Shown here: one piece after another, positions 23,376-36,977 of the stretch
Numbering within the stretch: the first letter of the stretch is position 1
How the letters are laid out: each line of letters begins with the position of its first letter
Source: Panopea generosa
Lineage: Eukaryota; Mollusca; Bivalvia; Adapedonta; Hiatellidae
Direction of reading: 5' to 3'
Length of the DNA: 64,000 bases
Assembly (NCBI GenBank): GCA_029582155.1
Contig: CM055907.1
Location: forward strand, 27,736,932 to 27,800,931
The notes under the pieces: model-generated
Databases searched by the model: none
What the model saw: only the letters and a program-made list of their open reading frames with translations
Told to the model about the DNA's origin: nothing
Position numbers and translations under genes: made by a program

Positions 23376-23950
23376 CTACTTTTCATGTTTAATAAACTGA
23401 AGATATCATTTACCTGTGAAAGTGCTGTTGTGTTATGCGGGGAACTTTAGCCCCATGGCATAGTATTATATGTTTATACTGGTAAAACATTGGAAATATT
23501 GTCTGAAATTGTTTCAAGAATTGCTTACTTAAATTGTTGTTTTAATTCACTAATCTTCCATGATATTTTTTTATATTACTTGCATTTTAACAGATCAAAG
23601 TATTTCAGTGTTTTTTTCAAATATAGACAAATTGTACTTGCAATGATTGAAAACCTGATGGATGTTTACTGTCAAGTCTGGTAGAGATATGATGCACAGA
23701 TATTACATCGTATAGTTTTACCCTATAGGTTGTGGTCGTGTGAGGGTGAGTATAATATAACAATGTGCACAAATGACATTTCTATCTTTCTGAACCAGAT
23801 ATCCATGTCAGTTGTCTCCACGCAAAAATTATTTTGGTAAGGTTGATCTTACATGGTATATAGGCTGGTATAGCACTATCTATTGAAATAATAAGAAATA
23901 AGAAAACCTCTAGTATGGTGCTCCATTTTGGTCAACAAACGTAATACGTA
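23376..23950. other. intergenic, no gene recognised
   Basis: No supported exon. Confidence 0.4.
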
Positions 23951-23954
23951 TACG

Positions 23955-24270
23955 ACTTAGATATAGTTAAGTATGATACATAGACCTAAATATAGTTAAG
24001 TATGATACATAGATCTAAATATAGTTAAGTATGATACATAGACCTAAATATAGTTAAGTATGATACATAGACCTAAATATAGTTAAGTATGATACATAGA
24101 TCTAAATATAGTTAAGTATGATACATAGATCTAAATATAGTTAAGTATGATACATAGACCTAAATATAGTTAAGTATGATACATAGACCTGAATATAGTT
24201 AAGTATGATACATAGATCTAAATATAGTTAAGTATGATACATAGATCTAAATATAGATAAGTATGTTACA
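23955..24270. repeat. 29-bp minisatellite
   Basis: About 11 very similar copies of a unit made of 'tatagttaagtatgatacat' plus 'agacctaaa', with one alternating site ('agacc' or 'agatc'). Confidence 0.95.
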
Positions 24271-25923
24271 TACTTTGTTAAGTATAAAGTCTGGCTGCAA
24301 TGATCTGATTCACAAACTGCATAATTTCTATGTGTGTGTGTATGAGGGGGACATATCGTATTTCAGCACAACATAAATATTTAAGGATTGGCGTCAGATA
24401 CAAAATGTCTAAGTTAAATTCATCATCGTATACCCACGCGTAATCCATTCTGATAATCTTCATTCATCACTCATCGGATATTACACTAGCTTTGCATCGT
24501 TTCTATTAAGCCATGATGAAACCATGATTGGTTCCTTCAGGATTTTATGATGGGAATGTTTTTCAATCACAATACTAGTTGTTAACATTAGCTGCATTTT
24601 GTTTTGTTCTGTTCAAATAAAATGACTTAGAGCTAGTGTAATTTCCCACAGGTGATGGATGAAGGGTATCAGAATTGACAACTGTGGGTATCCAACAAGT
24701 TAATTCTGTCTCCTGTTTTACCAACATTTTCGTTTCACTTAAAAACTTTACGTCATTTTGGCTGGTTACTTTTATATTGTTTAATTAATGTCAATAAAGT
24801 CAAATGCAGTTTTTACGGATACAGTCTGAAATCATGATCACTTTGGTGCTTTACTTTAAGTATATACTTAAACACATTTTTGTTAAAAGAAGCCTGCTTC
24901 TGGAAAATCTCTTCCATTGTCTTCATCTGTAGACGTGTATGGTGGTTAGTTCTAGGATTGGTAGGCTGCGCACAATTCACTGTCATTTTTATATACAATG
25001 TAATCAATTTTTCATCCCATTCATTTCTGTATTTCAAATACCTACGAATTTGTGATTTCTGGAGCAAGAAAAGGATCTTGTTTATACTAGGCATTCATAG
25101 AGCTGTTTTATTTTTAAACACCACAATTGTTCCTTAACACATCTCTTTGTTTGATATATAAATGCTTGATGTATAGAAAAAGTTGTATTAAGCGGATCTG
25201 TTAACCATAATTATTCATCGTTTTACATATAAATTAGTTTTTAATTAAAAAAAAAAACAGCTAGAAGCTACAAACGTACACTTGTGTATGTTATTGATGA
25301 CTTGTTGCCTATTTTACAACTGAAAACTAATACTTGATAAACAAAATGGGAATTTATGCTTATATTTTCTACTAGTGAATTAGTGTATTCATAACAGTAT
25401 TGAAATTTAGTTGATTGTTTTTATTTACATTAGTAAATACAGTTCACTTTAAATAAAACAGTTTAAAAATATTTTTTTTAAGTTTTTATTTAAGTTAATA
25501 AAGCTGCATATGCCATATACAACCTGAAATGTGTTCAAATTGGCATTAAACCCCATTCAGTTTTGTTAAAAGTTAAGTAAATGTTGGTGAAATTAATAAA
25601 TGCTGCACTGGGAACAAGACAGTAACATATCGACACAGCCAGATGAGCAGGAGGGATGGTGCGTCTGATCAATTATCAACTTCATTGCATAATTATATAT
25701 ACCTCTACTGTAGTTAGTTTCATACCTAGTCATGTTAGCCAGTATTTTACTTTGACTGGGTAAGTGTTGTGTACCAGTATCTCCCACACTTTGTTTAGTT
25801 CTGTGTACAAGTATATTGTTACCTTAAGGATTCTTCTGTACATAAGAAATTTCCATATATTTATGTCAAAAAATAAACATATACTCGTTTTCTTGATTTG
25901 TGTTTTTATTGTGGTAATATTTT
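24271..25923. other. intergenic with a SINE-tail fragment
   Basis: No gene. At 25500-25565, 'gctgcatatgccatatacaa' followed by 'aatgtgttcaaattggcatt' matches the 3' part of the SINE family seen at 35.1 and 35.8 kb. Confidence 0.45.
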
Positions 25924-27835
25924 GCAATAGATGGTGTTTTTTAAGGCGATAATGAATCAATAGATGGTGTTTTTTAAGGCCATAATGAATCAATAGATGG
26001 TGTTTTTTAAGGCGATAATGAATCAATAGATGGTGTTTTTTAAGGCCATAATGAATCAATAGATGGTGTTTTTTAAGGCGATAATGAATCAATAGATGGT
26101 GTTTTTTAAGGCCATAATGAATCAATAGATGGTGATTTTTAAGGCCATAATGAATCAATAGATGGTGATTTTTAAGGCCATAATGAATCAATAGATGGTG
26201 ATTTTTAAGGCGATAATGAATCAATAGATGGTGATTTTTAAGGCCATAATGAATCAATAGATTGTGTTTTTTAAGGCCATAATGAATCAATAGATGGTGA
26301 TTTTTAAGGCCATAATGAATCAATAAATGGTGTTTTTTAAGGCCATTCTGAATCAATAGATGGTGTTTTTTAAGGCCATAATGAATCAATAGATGGTGAT
26401 TTTTAAGGTCATTATGAATCAATAGATGGTGATTTTTAAAGCCACAATGAATCAATAGATGGTGGTTTTAAGGCCATAATGAATCAATAGGTAGTGTTAT
26501 TTAAGGTCATAATGAATCAATAGGTAGTGTTATTTAAGGTCATAATGAATCAATAAGTAGTGTTATTTTAGGTCATAATGAATCAATAAGTAGTGTTATT
26601 TAAGGCCATAATATTTCAATAGATGGTGTTTTTTAAGGCCATAATGAATCAATAGATGGTGATTTTTAAGACCATAATGAATCAATAGATGATGATTTTT
26701 AAGGCCATGATGAATCAATAGATGATTGTTTTTAAGGCCATAATGAATCAATAGGTAGTGTTATTTAAGGCCATAATATTTTAATAGATGGTGATTTTTA
26801 AGGCCATACTGAATCAATAGATGCTGGTTTTTAAGGCCATAAAGAATCAATAGGTAGTGTTATCTAAGGCCAAAATATTTCAATAGATGGTGATTTTTAA
26901 GGCCATAATGAATCAATAGATGATGGTTTTTAAGGCCATAATCAATCAATAAGTAGTGTTATTAAAGGCCATAATGAATCAATAACTAGTGTTATTTAAG
27001 ACCATAATATTTTAATAGATGGTGATTTTTAAGGCCATAATGAATCAATAGATGCTGGTATTTAAGGCCATAATGAATCAATAGGTAGTGTTATTTAAGG
27101 CCATAATATTTCAATAGATGGTGATTTTTAAGGCCGTAATGAATCATTAGATGCTGGTTTTTAAGGCCATGATAATGAATCAATAGCTAGTGTTATCCAA
27201 GGCCATAATATTTCAATAGATGGTGATTTTTAAGGCCATAATGAATCAATAGATGCTGGTTTTTAAGGCCATGATAATGAATCAATAGCTAGTGTTATCC
27301 AAGGGCATAATATTTCAATAGATGGTGATTTTTAAGGCCATAATGAATCAATAGATGATGGTTTTTAAGGTCATAATGAATCAATAAGTAGTGTTATTTA
27401 AGGCCATAATATTTCAATAGATGGTGATTTTTAAGGCCATAATGAATCAATAGATGATGGTTTTTAAGGCCATGATAATGAATCAATAGCTAGTGTTATC
27501 CAAGGCCATAATATTTCAATAGATGGTGATTTTTAAGGCCATAATGAATCAATAGCTAGTGTTATCCAAGGCCATAATATTGTAATAGATGATGATTTTT
27601 AAGGCCATAATGAATCAATAGACGATGGTTTTTAAGGCCATGATAATGAATCAATAGGTAGTGTTATTTAAGGCCATAATATTTTGCTATATGGTGATTT
27701 TTAAGGCCATAATGAATCAATAGACAGTGTTTTTCAGGCCATACCGAATCAATAGATGGTGGTTTTTTAAGGCCATGATATTTCAATAGATGGTGTTTTT
27801 TTAGAAGGCCATAATGAATCAATAGATGGTTGTTG
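25924..27835. repeat. 33-bp minisatellite with higher-order structure
   Basis: Unit: 'aatgaatcaatagatggtg' plus 'ttttttaaggccat'. From 25.92 to 26.46 kb single units repeat regularly. From 26.46 kb three unit types (GATGGTGATTTTTAAGG, GATGCTGGTTTTTAAGG, and GTAGTGTTATTTAAGG or CTAGTGTTATCCAAGG) cycle in blocks of roughly 100 bp. A 241-codon minus-strand frame here is translation of the repeat (HHLLIHYGLKK), not a gene. Confidence 0.93.
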
Positions 27836-27845
27836 TGTCTAAACT

Positions 27846-28755
27846 GTATGTAACATATATATATATATATGGCTACTATGCTAGTAACATCACTGTCCAA
27901 CCTGTATGATACATATATATATGGCTACTATGCTAGTAACTTTACTGTCCAACCTGTATGATACATATATATATGGCTACTATGCTAGTAACATCATTGT
28001 CCAACCTGTATGATACATATATATATATGGCAACTATGCTAGTAACATCACTGCCCAACCTGTATGATACATATATATATATATATGGCTACTATGCTAG
28101 TAACATCACTGTCCAACCTGTATGATACGGCTACTATGCTAGTAACATCACTGTCCAACCTGTATGATACATACATAATAGCTACTATGCTAATAACATC
28201 ACTGTCCAACCTGTATGATACATATATATATGGCTACTATGCTAGCAACATCACTGTCCAACCTGTATGATACATATATATATGGCTACTATGCTAGTAA
28301 CATCACTGTCCAACCTGTATGATACATACATATATATATATATATATGGCTACTATGCTAGTAACATCACTGTCCAACCTGTATGATACATATATATATG
28401 GCTACTATGCTAGTAACATCACTGTCCAACCTGTACGATACATATATATATGGCTACTATGCTAGTAACATCACTGTCCAACCTGTATGATACATATATA
28501 TGGCTTCTATGCTAGTAACATCACTGTCCAGCCTGTATGATACATATATATATATATAGCTACTATGCTAGTAACATCACTGTCCAACCTGTATGATACA
28601 TAATTATATATATGGCTACTATGCTAGTAACATCACTGTCCAACCTGTATGATACATATATATATGGCTACTATGCTAGTAACACCGCTGTCCAAATTGT
28701 ATGATACATATATATATGGCTACTATGCTAGTAACATCACTGTCCAACCTGTATG

Positions 28756-28786
<31 letters not shown>

Positions 28787-31700
28787 ATGCTAGTAACACC
28801 ACTGTCAAACCTGTATGTTACATATATATATAGCTACTATGCTAGTAACATCACTGTCCAACCTGTATGATACATATATATATGGCAACTATGCTAGTAA
28901 CATCACTGTCCAACCTGTATGATACATAAAATATATATGGCTACTATGCTAGTAGCATCACTGTCCAACCTGTATGATATATATATATATGGCTACTATG
29001 CTAGTAACATCACTGTCCAACCTGTATGATACATATATATATGGCTACTATGCTAGTAACATCACTGTCCAACCTGTATGATACATATATATATATGGCA
29101 ACTATGCTAGTAACATCACTGTCCAACCTGTATGATACATATATATATATATATATGGCTACTATGCTAGTAACATCACTGTCCAACCTGTATGATACAT
29201 ATATATATGGCTACTATGCTAATAACATCACTGTCCAACCTGTACGATACATACATAATAGCTACTATGCTAATAACATCACTGTCCAACTTGTATGATA
29301 CATATATATATAGCTACTATGCTAGCAACATCACTGTCCAACCTGTATGATACATATATATATATATATGGCTACTATGCTAGTAACATCACTGTCCAAC
29401 CTGTATGATGATACATATATATATGGCTACTATGCTACTAACATCACTGTCCAACCTGTATGATACACATATATATATATGGCTACTATGCTAGTAACAT
29501 CACTGTCCAACCTGTATGATACGTATATATATGGCTACTATGCTAGTAACATCACTGTCCAACCTGTATGATACATATATATATATGGCTACTATGCTAG
29601 TAACATCACTGTCCAACCTGTATGATACATATATATATGGCAACTATGCTAGTAACATCACTGTCCAACCTGTATGATACATATATATATATATTGCTAC
29701 TATACTAGTAACATCACTGTCCAACCTGTATGATATATATATATATATGGCTACTATGCTAGTAACATCACTGTCCAACCTGTATGATACATATATATAT
29801 GGCTACTATGCTAGTAACATCACTGTCCAACCTGTATGATACATATATATATATGGCAACTAGGCTAGTAACATCACTGTCCAACCTGTATGATACATAT
29901 ATATATATGGCTACTATGCTAGTAACATCACTGTCCAACCTGTATGATACATATATATATGGCTACTATGCTAGTAACATAACTGTCCAACCTGTACGAT
30001 ACATACATAATAGCTACTATGCTAATAACATCACTGTCCAACCTGTATGATACATATATATATGGCTACTATGCTAGCAACATCACTGTCCAACCTGTAT
30101 GATACATATATATATATGGCTACTATGCTAGTAACATCACTGTCCAACCTGTATGATGATACATATATATATGGCTACTATGCTACTAACATCACTGTCC
30201 AACCTGTATGATACATATATATATATATATATGGCTACTATGCTAGTAACATCACTGTCCAACCTGTATGATACGTATATATATGGCTACTATGCTAGTA
30301 ACATCACTGTCCAACCTGTATGATACATATATATATGGCTACTATGCTAGTAACATCACTGTCCAACCTGTATGATACATATATATATATAGCTACTATG
30401 CTAGTAACATCACTGTCCCACCTGTATGATACATATATATATGGCTACTATGCTAGTAACATCACTGTCCAACCTGTATGATACATATATATATGGCTAC
30501 TATGCTAGTAACATCACTGTCCAACCTGTATGATACATATATATGGCTTCTATGCTAGTAACATCACTGTCCAACCTGTATGTTACACATATATATATGG
30601 CTACTATGCTTGTAACATCACTGTCCAACCTGTATGATACATATATATATGGCTACTATGCTAGTAACATCACTGTCCAACCTGTATGTTACCTATATAT
30701 ATATGGCTACTATGCTAGTAACATCACTGTCCAACCTGTATGTTACATATATATATGGCTACTATGCTAGTAACATCACTGTCCAACCTGTATGATACAT
30801 ATATATATGGCAACTACGCTAGTAACATCACTGTCCAACCTGTATGATACATATATATATGGCTACTATGCTAGTAACATCACTGTCCAACCTGTATGAG
30901 ACATATATATATATATGGCTACTATGCTAGTAACATCACTGTCCAACCTGTATGATACATATATATATGGCTTCTATGCTAGTGACATCACTGTCCAACC
31001 TGTATGATACATATATATATATGGCTACTATGCTAGTAACATCACTGTCCAACCTGTATGATACATATATATATATGGCTACTATGCTAGTAACATCACT
31101 GTTCAACCTGTATGATACATATATATATTGCTACTATGCTAGTAACACCACTGTCCAACCTGTACGATACATATATATATATGGCTACTATGCTAGTAAC
31201 ATCACTGTCCAACCTGTATGATACATATATATATATATAGCTACTACGCTAGTAACATCATTGTCCAACCTGTATGATACATATATATATGGCTACTACG
31301 CTAGTAACATCACTGTCCAACCTGTATGATACATATATATATGGCTACTACGCTAGTAACATCACTGTCCAACCTGTATGTTACATATATATGTATGGCT
31401 ACTACGCTAGTAACATCACTGTCCAACCTGTATGATACATATATATATGGCTACTACGCTAGTAACATCACTGTCCAACCTGTATGATACATATATATAT
31501 ATATGGCAACTATGCTAGTAACATCACTGTCCAACCTGTATGATACATATATATATATGGCTACTATGCTAGTAACATCACTGTCCAACCTGTATGATAC
31601 ATATATATATGGCTACTATGCTAGTAACATCACTGTCCAACCTGTATGATACATATATATATGGCTACTATGCTAGTAGCACCACTGTCCAACCTGTATG

Positions 31701-32553
31701 ATACATATATATATGGCTACTATGCTAGTAGCACCACTGTCCAACCTGTATGATACATACATATATGGCTACTATGCTAGTAACATCACTGTCCAACCTG
31801 TATGATACATACATATATGGCTACTATGCTAGTAACATCACTGTCCAAACTGTATGTTACATACATATGGCTACTATGCTAGTAACATCTCTGTCCAACC
31901 TGTATGATACATATATATATATATGGCTACTATGCTAGTAACATCACTGTCCAACCTGTATGATACATATATATATGGCTACTATGGTAGTAACATCACT
32001 GTCCAATCTGTATGATACATATATATATATGGCTACTATGCTAGTAACATCACTGTCCAACCTGTATGATACATAAATATATGGCTACTATGCTAGTAAC
32101 ATCACTGTCCAACCTGTATGATGATACATATATATATGGCTACTATGCTACTAACATCACTGTCCAATCTGTATGATACATATATATATATGGCTACTAT
32201 GCTAGTAACATCACTGTCTAACCTGTATGATACATATATATGGCTTCTATGCTAGTAACACCACTGTCCAACCTGTATGATACATATATATATATATGGC
32301 TGCTATGCTAGTAACATCACTGTCCAACCTGTATGATACATATATATATATGACTACTATGCTAGTAACACCACTGTCCAACCTGTATGCTACATATATA
32401 TATGGCTACTATGCTAGTTACATCACTGTCCAACCTGTATGATACATACTATTATATATATGGCTACTATGCTAGTAACATCATTGTCCAACCTGTATGC
32501 TATATATATATATGGCTATTATGCTAGTAACATCACTGTCCAACCTGTATTTT

Positions 32554-32601
<48 letters not shown>

Positions 32602-34813
32602 CTACTATGCTAGTAACATCACTGTCCAACCTGTATGATACATATATATATATATGGCTACTATGCTAGTAACATCACTGTCCAACCTGTATGATACATA
32701 TATATATGGCTACTATGTTAGTAACATCACTGTCCAACCTGTATGCTATATATATATATATGGCTATTATGCTAGTAACATCAATGTCCAACCTGTATGA
32801 TACATATATATATGGCTACTATGGTAGTAACATCACTGTCCTACCTGTATGATACATATATATATGGCTACTATGCTAGTAACACCACTGTCCAACCTGT
32901 ATGATACATATATATATGGCTACTATGCTAGTAACATCTCTGTCCAACCTGTATGTTACATATATATATATGGCTACTACGCTAGTAACATCACTGTCCA
33001 ACCTGTATGATACATATTATATATATGGCTACAAAGCTAGTAACACCACTGTCCAGCCTGTATGATACATATATATATGGCTACTATGCTAGTAACACCA
33101 CTGTCCAACCTGTATGATACATATATATATATATGGCTACTATGCTAGTAACACCACTGTCCAACCTGTATGATACATATATATATATGGCTACTATGCT
33201 AGTAACATCACTGTCCAACCTGTATGATACATATATATATGGCTACTATGCTACTAACATCACTTTCCAACCTGTATGATACATATATATATATGGCTTC
33301 TATGCTAGTAACATCACTCTCCAACCTGTATGATACATATATATATATTGCTACTATGCTAGTAACATCACTGTCCAACCTGTATGATACATATATATAT
33401 GGCTACTATGCTAGTAACATCGCTGTCCAACCTGTATGATACATATATATATGGCTACTATGCTAGTAACACCGCTGTCCAACCTGTATGATACATATAT
33501 ATATGGCTTCTATGCTAGTAACACCGCTGTCCAACCTGTATGATACATATATATATATGGCTACTATGCTAGTAACACCGCTGTCTAACCTGTATGATAC
33601 ATATATATATGGCAACTATGCTAGTAACACCGCTGTCCAACCTGTACGATACATATATATATGGCTACTATGCTAGTAACACCACTGTCCAACCTGTACG
33701 ATACATATATATATATGGCTACTATGCTAGTAACACCACTGTCAAACCTGTACGATACATATATATATATGGCTACTTTGCTAGTAACATCACTGTCCAA
33801 CCTGTACGATACATATATATATATGGCTACTATGCTAGTAACATCACTGTCCAACCTGTACGATACATATATATATATGGCTACTATGCTAGTAACACCA
33901 CTGTCCAACCTGTATGATACATATATATATGGCTACTATGCTAGTAACACCACTGTCCAACCTGTATGATACATATATATATGGCTACTATGCTAGTAAC
34001 CTCACTGTCCAACCTGTATGATACATATATATATATAGCTACTATGCTAGTAACGCCACTGTCCAACCTGTATGTTACATATATATATATGGCTACTATG
34101 CTAGTTACATCACTGTCCAACCTGTATGATTCATATATATATGGCTACTATGCTAGTAACATCACTGTCCAACCTGTATGTTACATATATATATGGCTAC
34201 TATGCTAGTAACACCACTGTCCAACCTGTATGATATATATATATATTGCTACTATGCTAGTAACATCACTGTCCAACCTGTATGATACATATATATATGG
34301 CTACTATGCTAGTAACATCACTGTCCAACCTGTATGTTACATATATATATGGCTACTATGCTAGTAACACCACTGTCCAACCTGTATGATATATATATAT
34401 ATATTGCTACTATGCTAGTAACATCACTGTCCAACCTGTATGATACATATATATATGGCTACTATGCTAGTAACATCACTGTCCAACCTGTATGATACAT
34501 ATATATATGGCTACTATGCTAGTAACATCACTGTCCAACCCGTATGTTACATATATATATGGCTACTATGCTAGTAACACCACTGTCCAACCTGTATGAT
34601 ACATATATATATATGGCTACTATGCTAGTTACATCACTGTCCAACCTGTATGATACATATATATATATGGCTACTATGCTAGTAACACCACTGTCCAACC
34701 TGTATGATACATATTATATATATGGCTACTATGCTAGTAACACCACTGTCCAACTTGTATAATACATATATATATATGGCTACTATGCTAGTAACATCAC
34801 TGTCCAACCTGTA

Positions 34814-34850
<37 letters not shown>

Positions 34851-34885
34851 TTCTATGCCAGTAACATCAGTGTCAAACCTGTATG
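27846..34885. repeat. about 7-kb satellite array with TA-tract-spaced units
   Basis: Roughly 130 copies, by length, of a unit of about 52 bp. A conserved 43-bp core ('ggctactatgctagtaacat', 'cactgtccaacctgtatgat', 'aca') is followed by a (TA)n tract that varies from about 3 to more than 15 dinucleotides. Neighbouring units share variants. Dozens of short plus frames (ATMLVTSLSNLYDTYIY) are repeat translation. No insertion or gene interrupts it. Confidence 0.97.
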
Positions 34886-34994
34886 TTACATTTAAATATA
34901 TTGTTCAATGACATTTACAATCGTGTATAATGATTTGCCGATTAAGCAACACGGCCATATATATATTAAATTCATTTCATTGTTTTGTAATATA

Positions 34995-35210
34995 TATACA
35001 CACCAAGTGGTCTAAGGCACTGTGTCAAGATCACTAACCTCTCACCACTAAAGTCAAAGGCTCGAGTCCTAAATCTAAATGCGAGTTGTAGAAGGACGGT
35101 GATTCTACTCCGATGCATTCCGAGGTCTTCCTCCACCAACAAAACTGGATATGCCATTTATAACTGGAAATGTGTTTAAAATGGTGTTGGACCCAATTTC
35201 AAAAAATTTA
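34995..35210 (+). mobile_element. tRNA-derived SINE
   Basis: Head with box-A-like 'agtggtctaaggcac' and box-B-like 'ggctcgagtcc', 56 bp apart by inspection. The tail is 'gaggtcttcctccaccaaca', 'aaactggatatgcca' and 'gtgttggaccc'. The tail recurs at 25.5, 35.8 and 62.85 kb (inverted), defining one family. Confidence 0.7.
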
Positions 35211-35329
35211 TATTTATAGATATGTCTATATTCCTAATGAATGTAGTATTGATGTGGTTTGTGTTGAACCAGACATTCATGAAGATTAATATTTGAACAC
35301 CTAAAAAATCCCTAGAAGTCTCAGCAGCA

Positions 35330-35700
35330 TAAGAGCTCAGGTTCCTGGAGATCATCTTGTTCCTTCTCCATGCGATGGATCTTAACCGTATATTATTTCA
35401 GTTATTCAACTCGTTAAATCCATGTGGGCAGGAACAGATTATTGTCAATTTGCAGAGTGGTAGGAATTCTCAAATTGGGCGTCTTGTCCATTTCATAACT
35501 TTTTGTTGTGGTATTTTTGATAAATTATCAACCGTTGTGCCAAAACAAATGATGGCAAGAAAAAAACCACTGTGCGTGTCGTTTGTGAATGTTGTAAGAG
35601 GGAACGAATCATTGCTATCTTGTTGGTTTTGTACATGGGGTTATCTGACGCCGAGTCTTCTAAGACATTACTGTCTACTGTTAACTTAACTCTCACTGTT
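35330..35700. other. unclassified segment between two SINEs
   Basis: Open on both strands for over 200 bp. The minus frame starts MTSTVRVKLTVDSNVLED and looks mildly protein-like, but I recognise no family and see no convincing splice pair. Probably non-coding. Confidence 0.2.
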
Positions 35701-35704
35701 GATG

Positions 35705-35875
35705 TCATGGGTTTAAGCCTTGCTCAGTCCATAAACTGTATGTGAGAAAGTTTGCCATTTATGTGTGGAATAACAGTAGTTCTACTCAATTTCATTCAGA
35801 GGTTTTTCCACCAGCTAAACTGGATATGCCATAATTAACCGGTCAAGTGTAAACCCCATTGGAAAAATGATATCT
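35705..35875 (+). mobile_element. SINE, 3' part
   Basis: Contains 'ggtttttccaccagctaaac', 'tggatatgccata' and 'gtgtaaaccccattgg', matching the tail of the SINE at 35.1 kb. The tRNA-like head is degraded (gggtttaagcct remains). Confidence 0.6.
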
Positions 35876-35939
35876 GCGGAATGCTTCCCAAACAAATGCT
35901 TGATTGAGTAGTTGCTGCATTGTTTGTAAAAAAAGTTTC

Positions 35940-36540
35940 ATAAGTTTCCAACTATAAGTTATAGAGAAATAGCTTGGACAAAGATTTGGTAATGAATGGA
36001 ATCAAAGGACCATAACTCTGTGAAAAATCATTGAACTGTACCACAAAGACAATATCGCAGGGTGCGAATGCGAAAAATGTCTAAATGCTTCTTTATTTAT
36101 TTGCAGTTAGACCTTTTTTTACTTCAACCCTCAATATACGAATTTCCACCAGGTAGTGATGTATCAAAGCAGGTTTGATGAAATTTCAACCAGAGGTTGT
36201 AGAGAAATAGCCCTGACAAGTACTTATTGATGCAGTTTGATAATGAACAGAATCAAAGGACTATAACTCTGTGAAAAATCATTGAACCGTACCACAAATA
36301 CAATATAAACCTCTCCACCAGGTACTGATGTATCCTAGCATGTTTCATGAAATTTCAACCAGAGGTTGAAGAGAAATAGCCTGGACAAGAACTTATTGAT
36401 GCAGTTTGATAATGAATAGAATCAAAAGGCCACAATTCTGAAAAATCATCATTCAAACCACAATTACAAAATGCACATTTCCACTTGGTAGTAATGCATC
36501 TTAGTAAGTATCATAAAATTTCAACAAGAGGTTGCAGTCA
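35940..36540 (-). repeat. dispersed repeat, about 165-bp units, inverted copy
   Basis: Reverse complement of the family at 21.12-21.62 kb: 'aaaggaccataactctgtga', 'atgaaatttcaaccagaggt' and 'tgtagagaaatagcc' recur about three to four times. Confidence 0.75.
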
Positions 36541-36663
36541 CTATACTTCCCAATAATTTTTTTAAGAAGCATGAAAAAATGTACCTGTAGTGCGTCCTGC
36601 ATGTTCCTGCCTGGTTGGCATCATAAAACCATTATGTGGCACGCTGTAAAATCCACGATTCAT

Positions 36664-36977
36664 TCATTCAAGACCGCGGCGTGGTCTAGTGGTAGAGCGT
36701 CTGCCTCGCATGAGGTAGGTAGTGGGTTCAATCCCCGGCCGGGTCATACCAACGACTTTAAAAATGGTACTAGGAGCTTAAGAGGATAGTTCTAGGTCTG
36801 GTTGGCCCGGTGTCAGTATAATGTGACTGGGTGGGGTATCATACCATGTGTCTGCGGCATGATACTCCAGTGTGACAGCGCTTAGAATACTGTCTCAAGT
36901 AGACACCGTCGCGATATGACTGAAAAATTGTTGAAAGTGACGCTAAACACCATACAACAACAACAACAACAACAACA
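36664..36977 (+). mobile_element. tRNA-derived SINE with (CAA)n tail
   Basis: Head reads like a tRNA: 'gtggtctagtggtagagcg' (box A), anticodon-arm-like 'tctgcctcgcatgaggtag', and 'gggttcaatcc' (box B). A tRNA-unrelated body follows, then 'gacgctaaacaccatacaac' and (caa)n at 36955-36977. A tRNA scanner could call the head as a tRNA, but body and tail mark it as a SINE. Confidence 0.85.

Noticed and set aside
25730-26455. 241-codon minus-strand frame
   Set aside because: Pure translation of the 33-bp minisatellite (HHLLIHYGLKK repeats); no start context, splice site or non-repeat domain.
27846-34885. CRISPR-like regular repeat with spacers
   Set aside because: Spacers are (TA)n tracts, not unique sequence, and the window is eukaryotic.
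28064-34895. Many short frames reading ATMLVTSLSNLYDTYIY
   Set aside because: Satellite units whose length is sometimes a multiple of three; not genes.
36664-36740. tRNA gene
   Set aside because: Box A and B are present, but the tRNA-unrelated body and (caa)n tail show a SINE; the anticodon loop lacks the usual T33.
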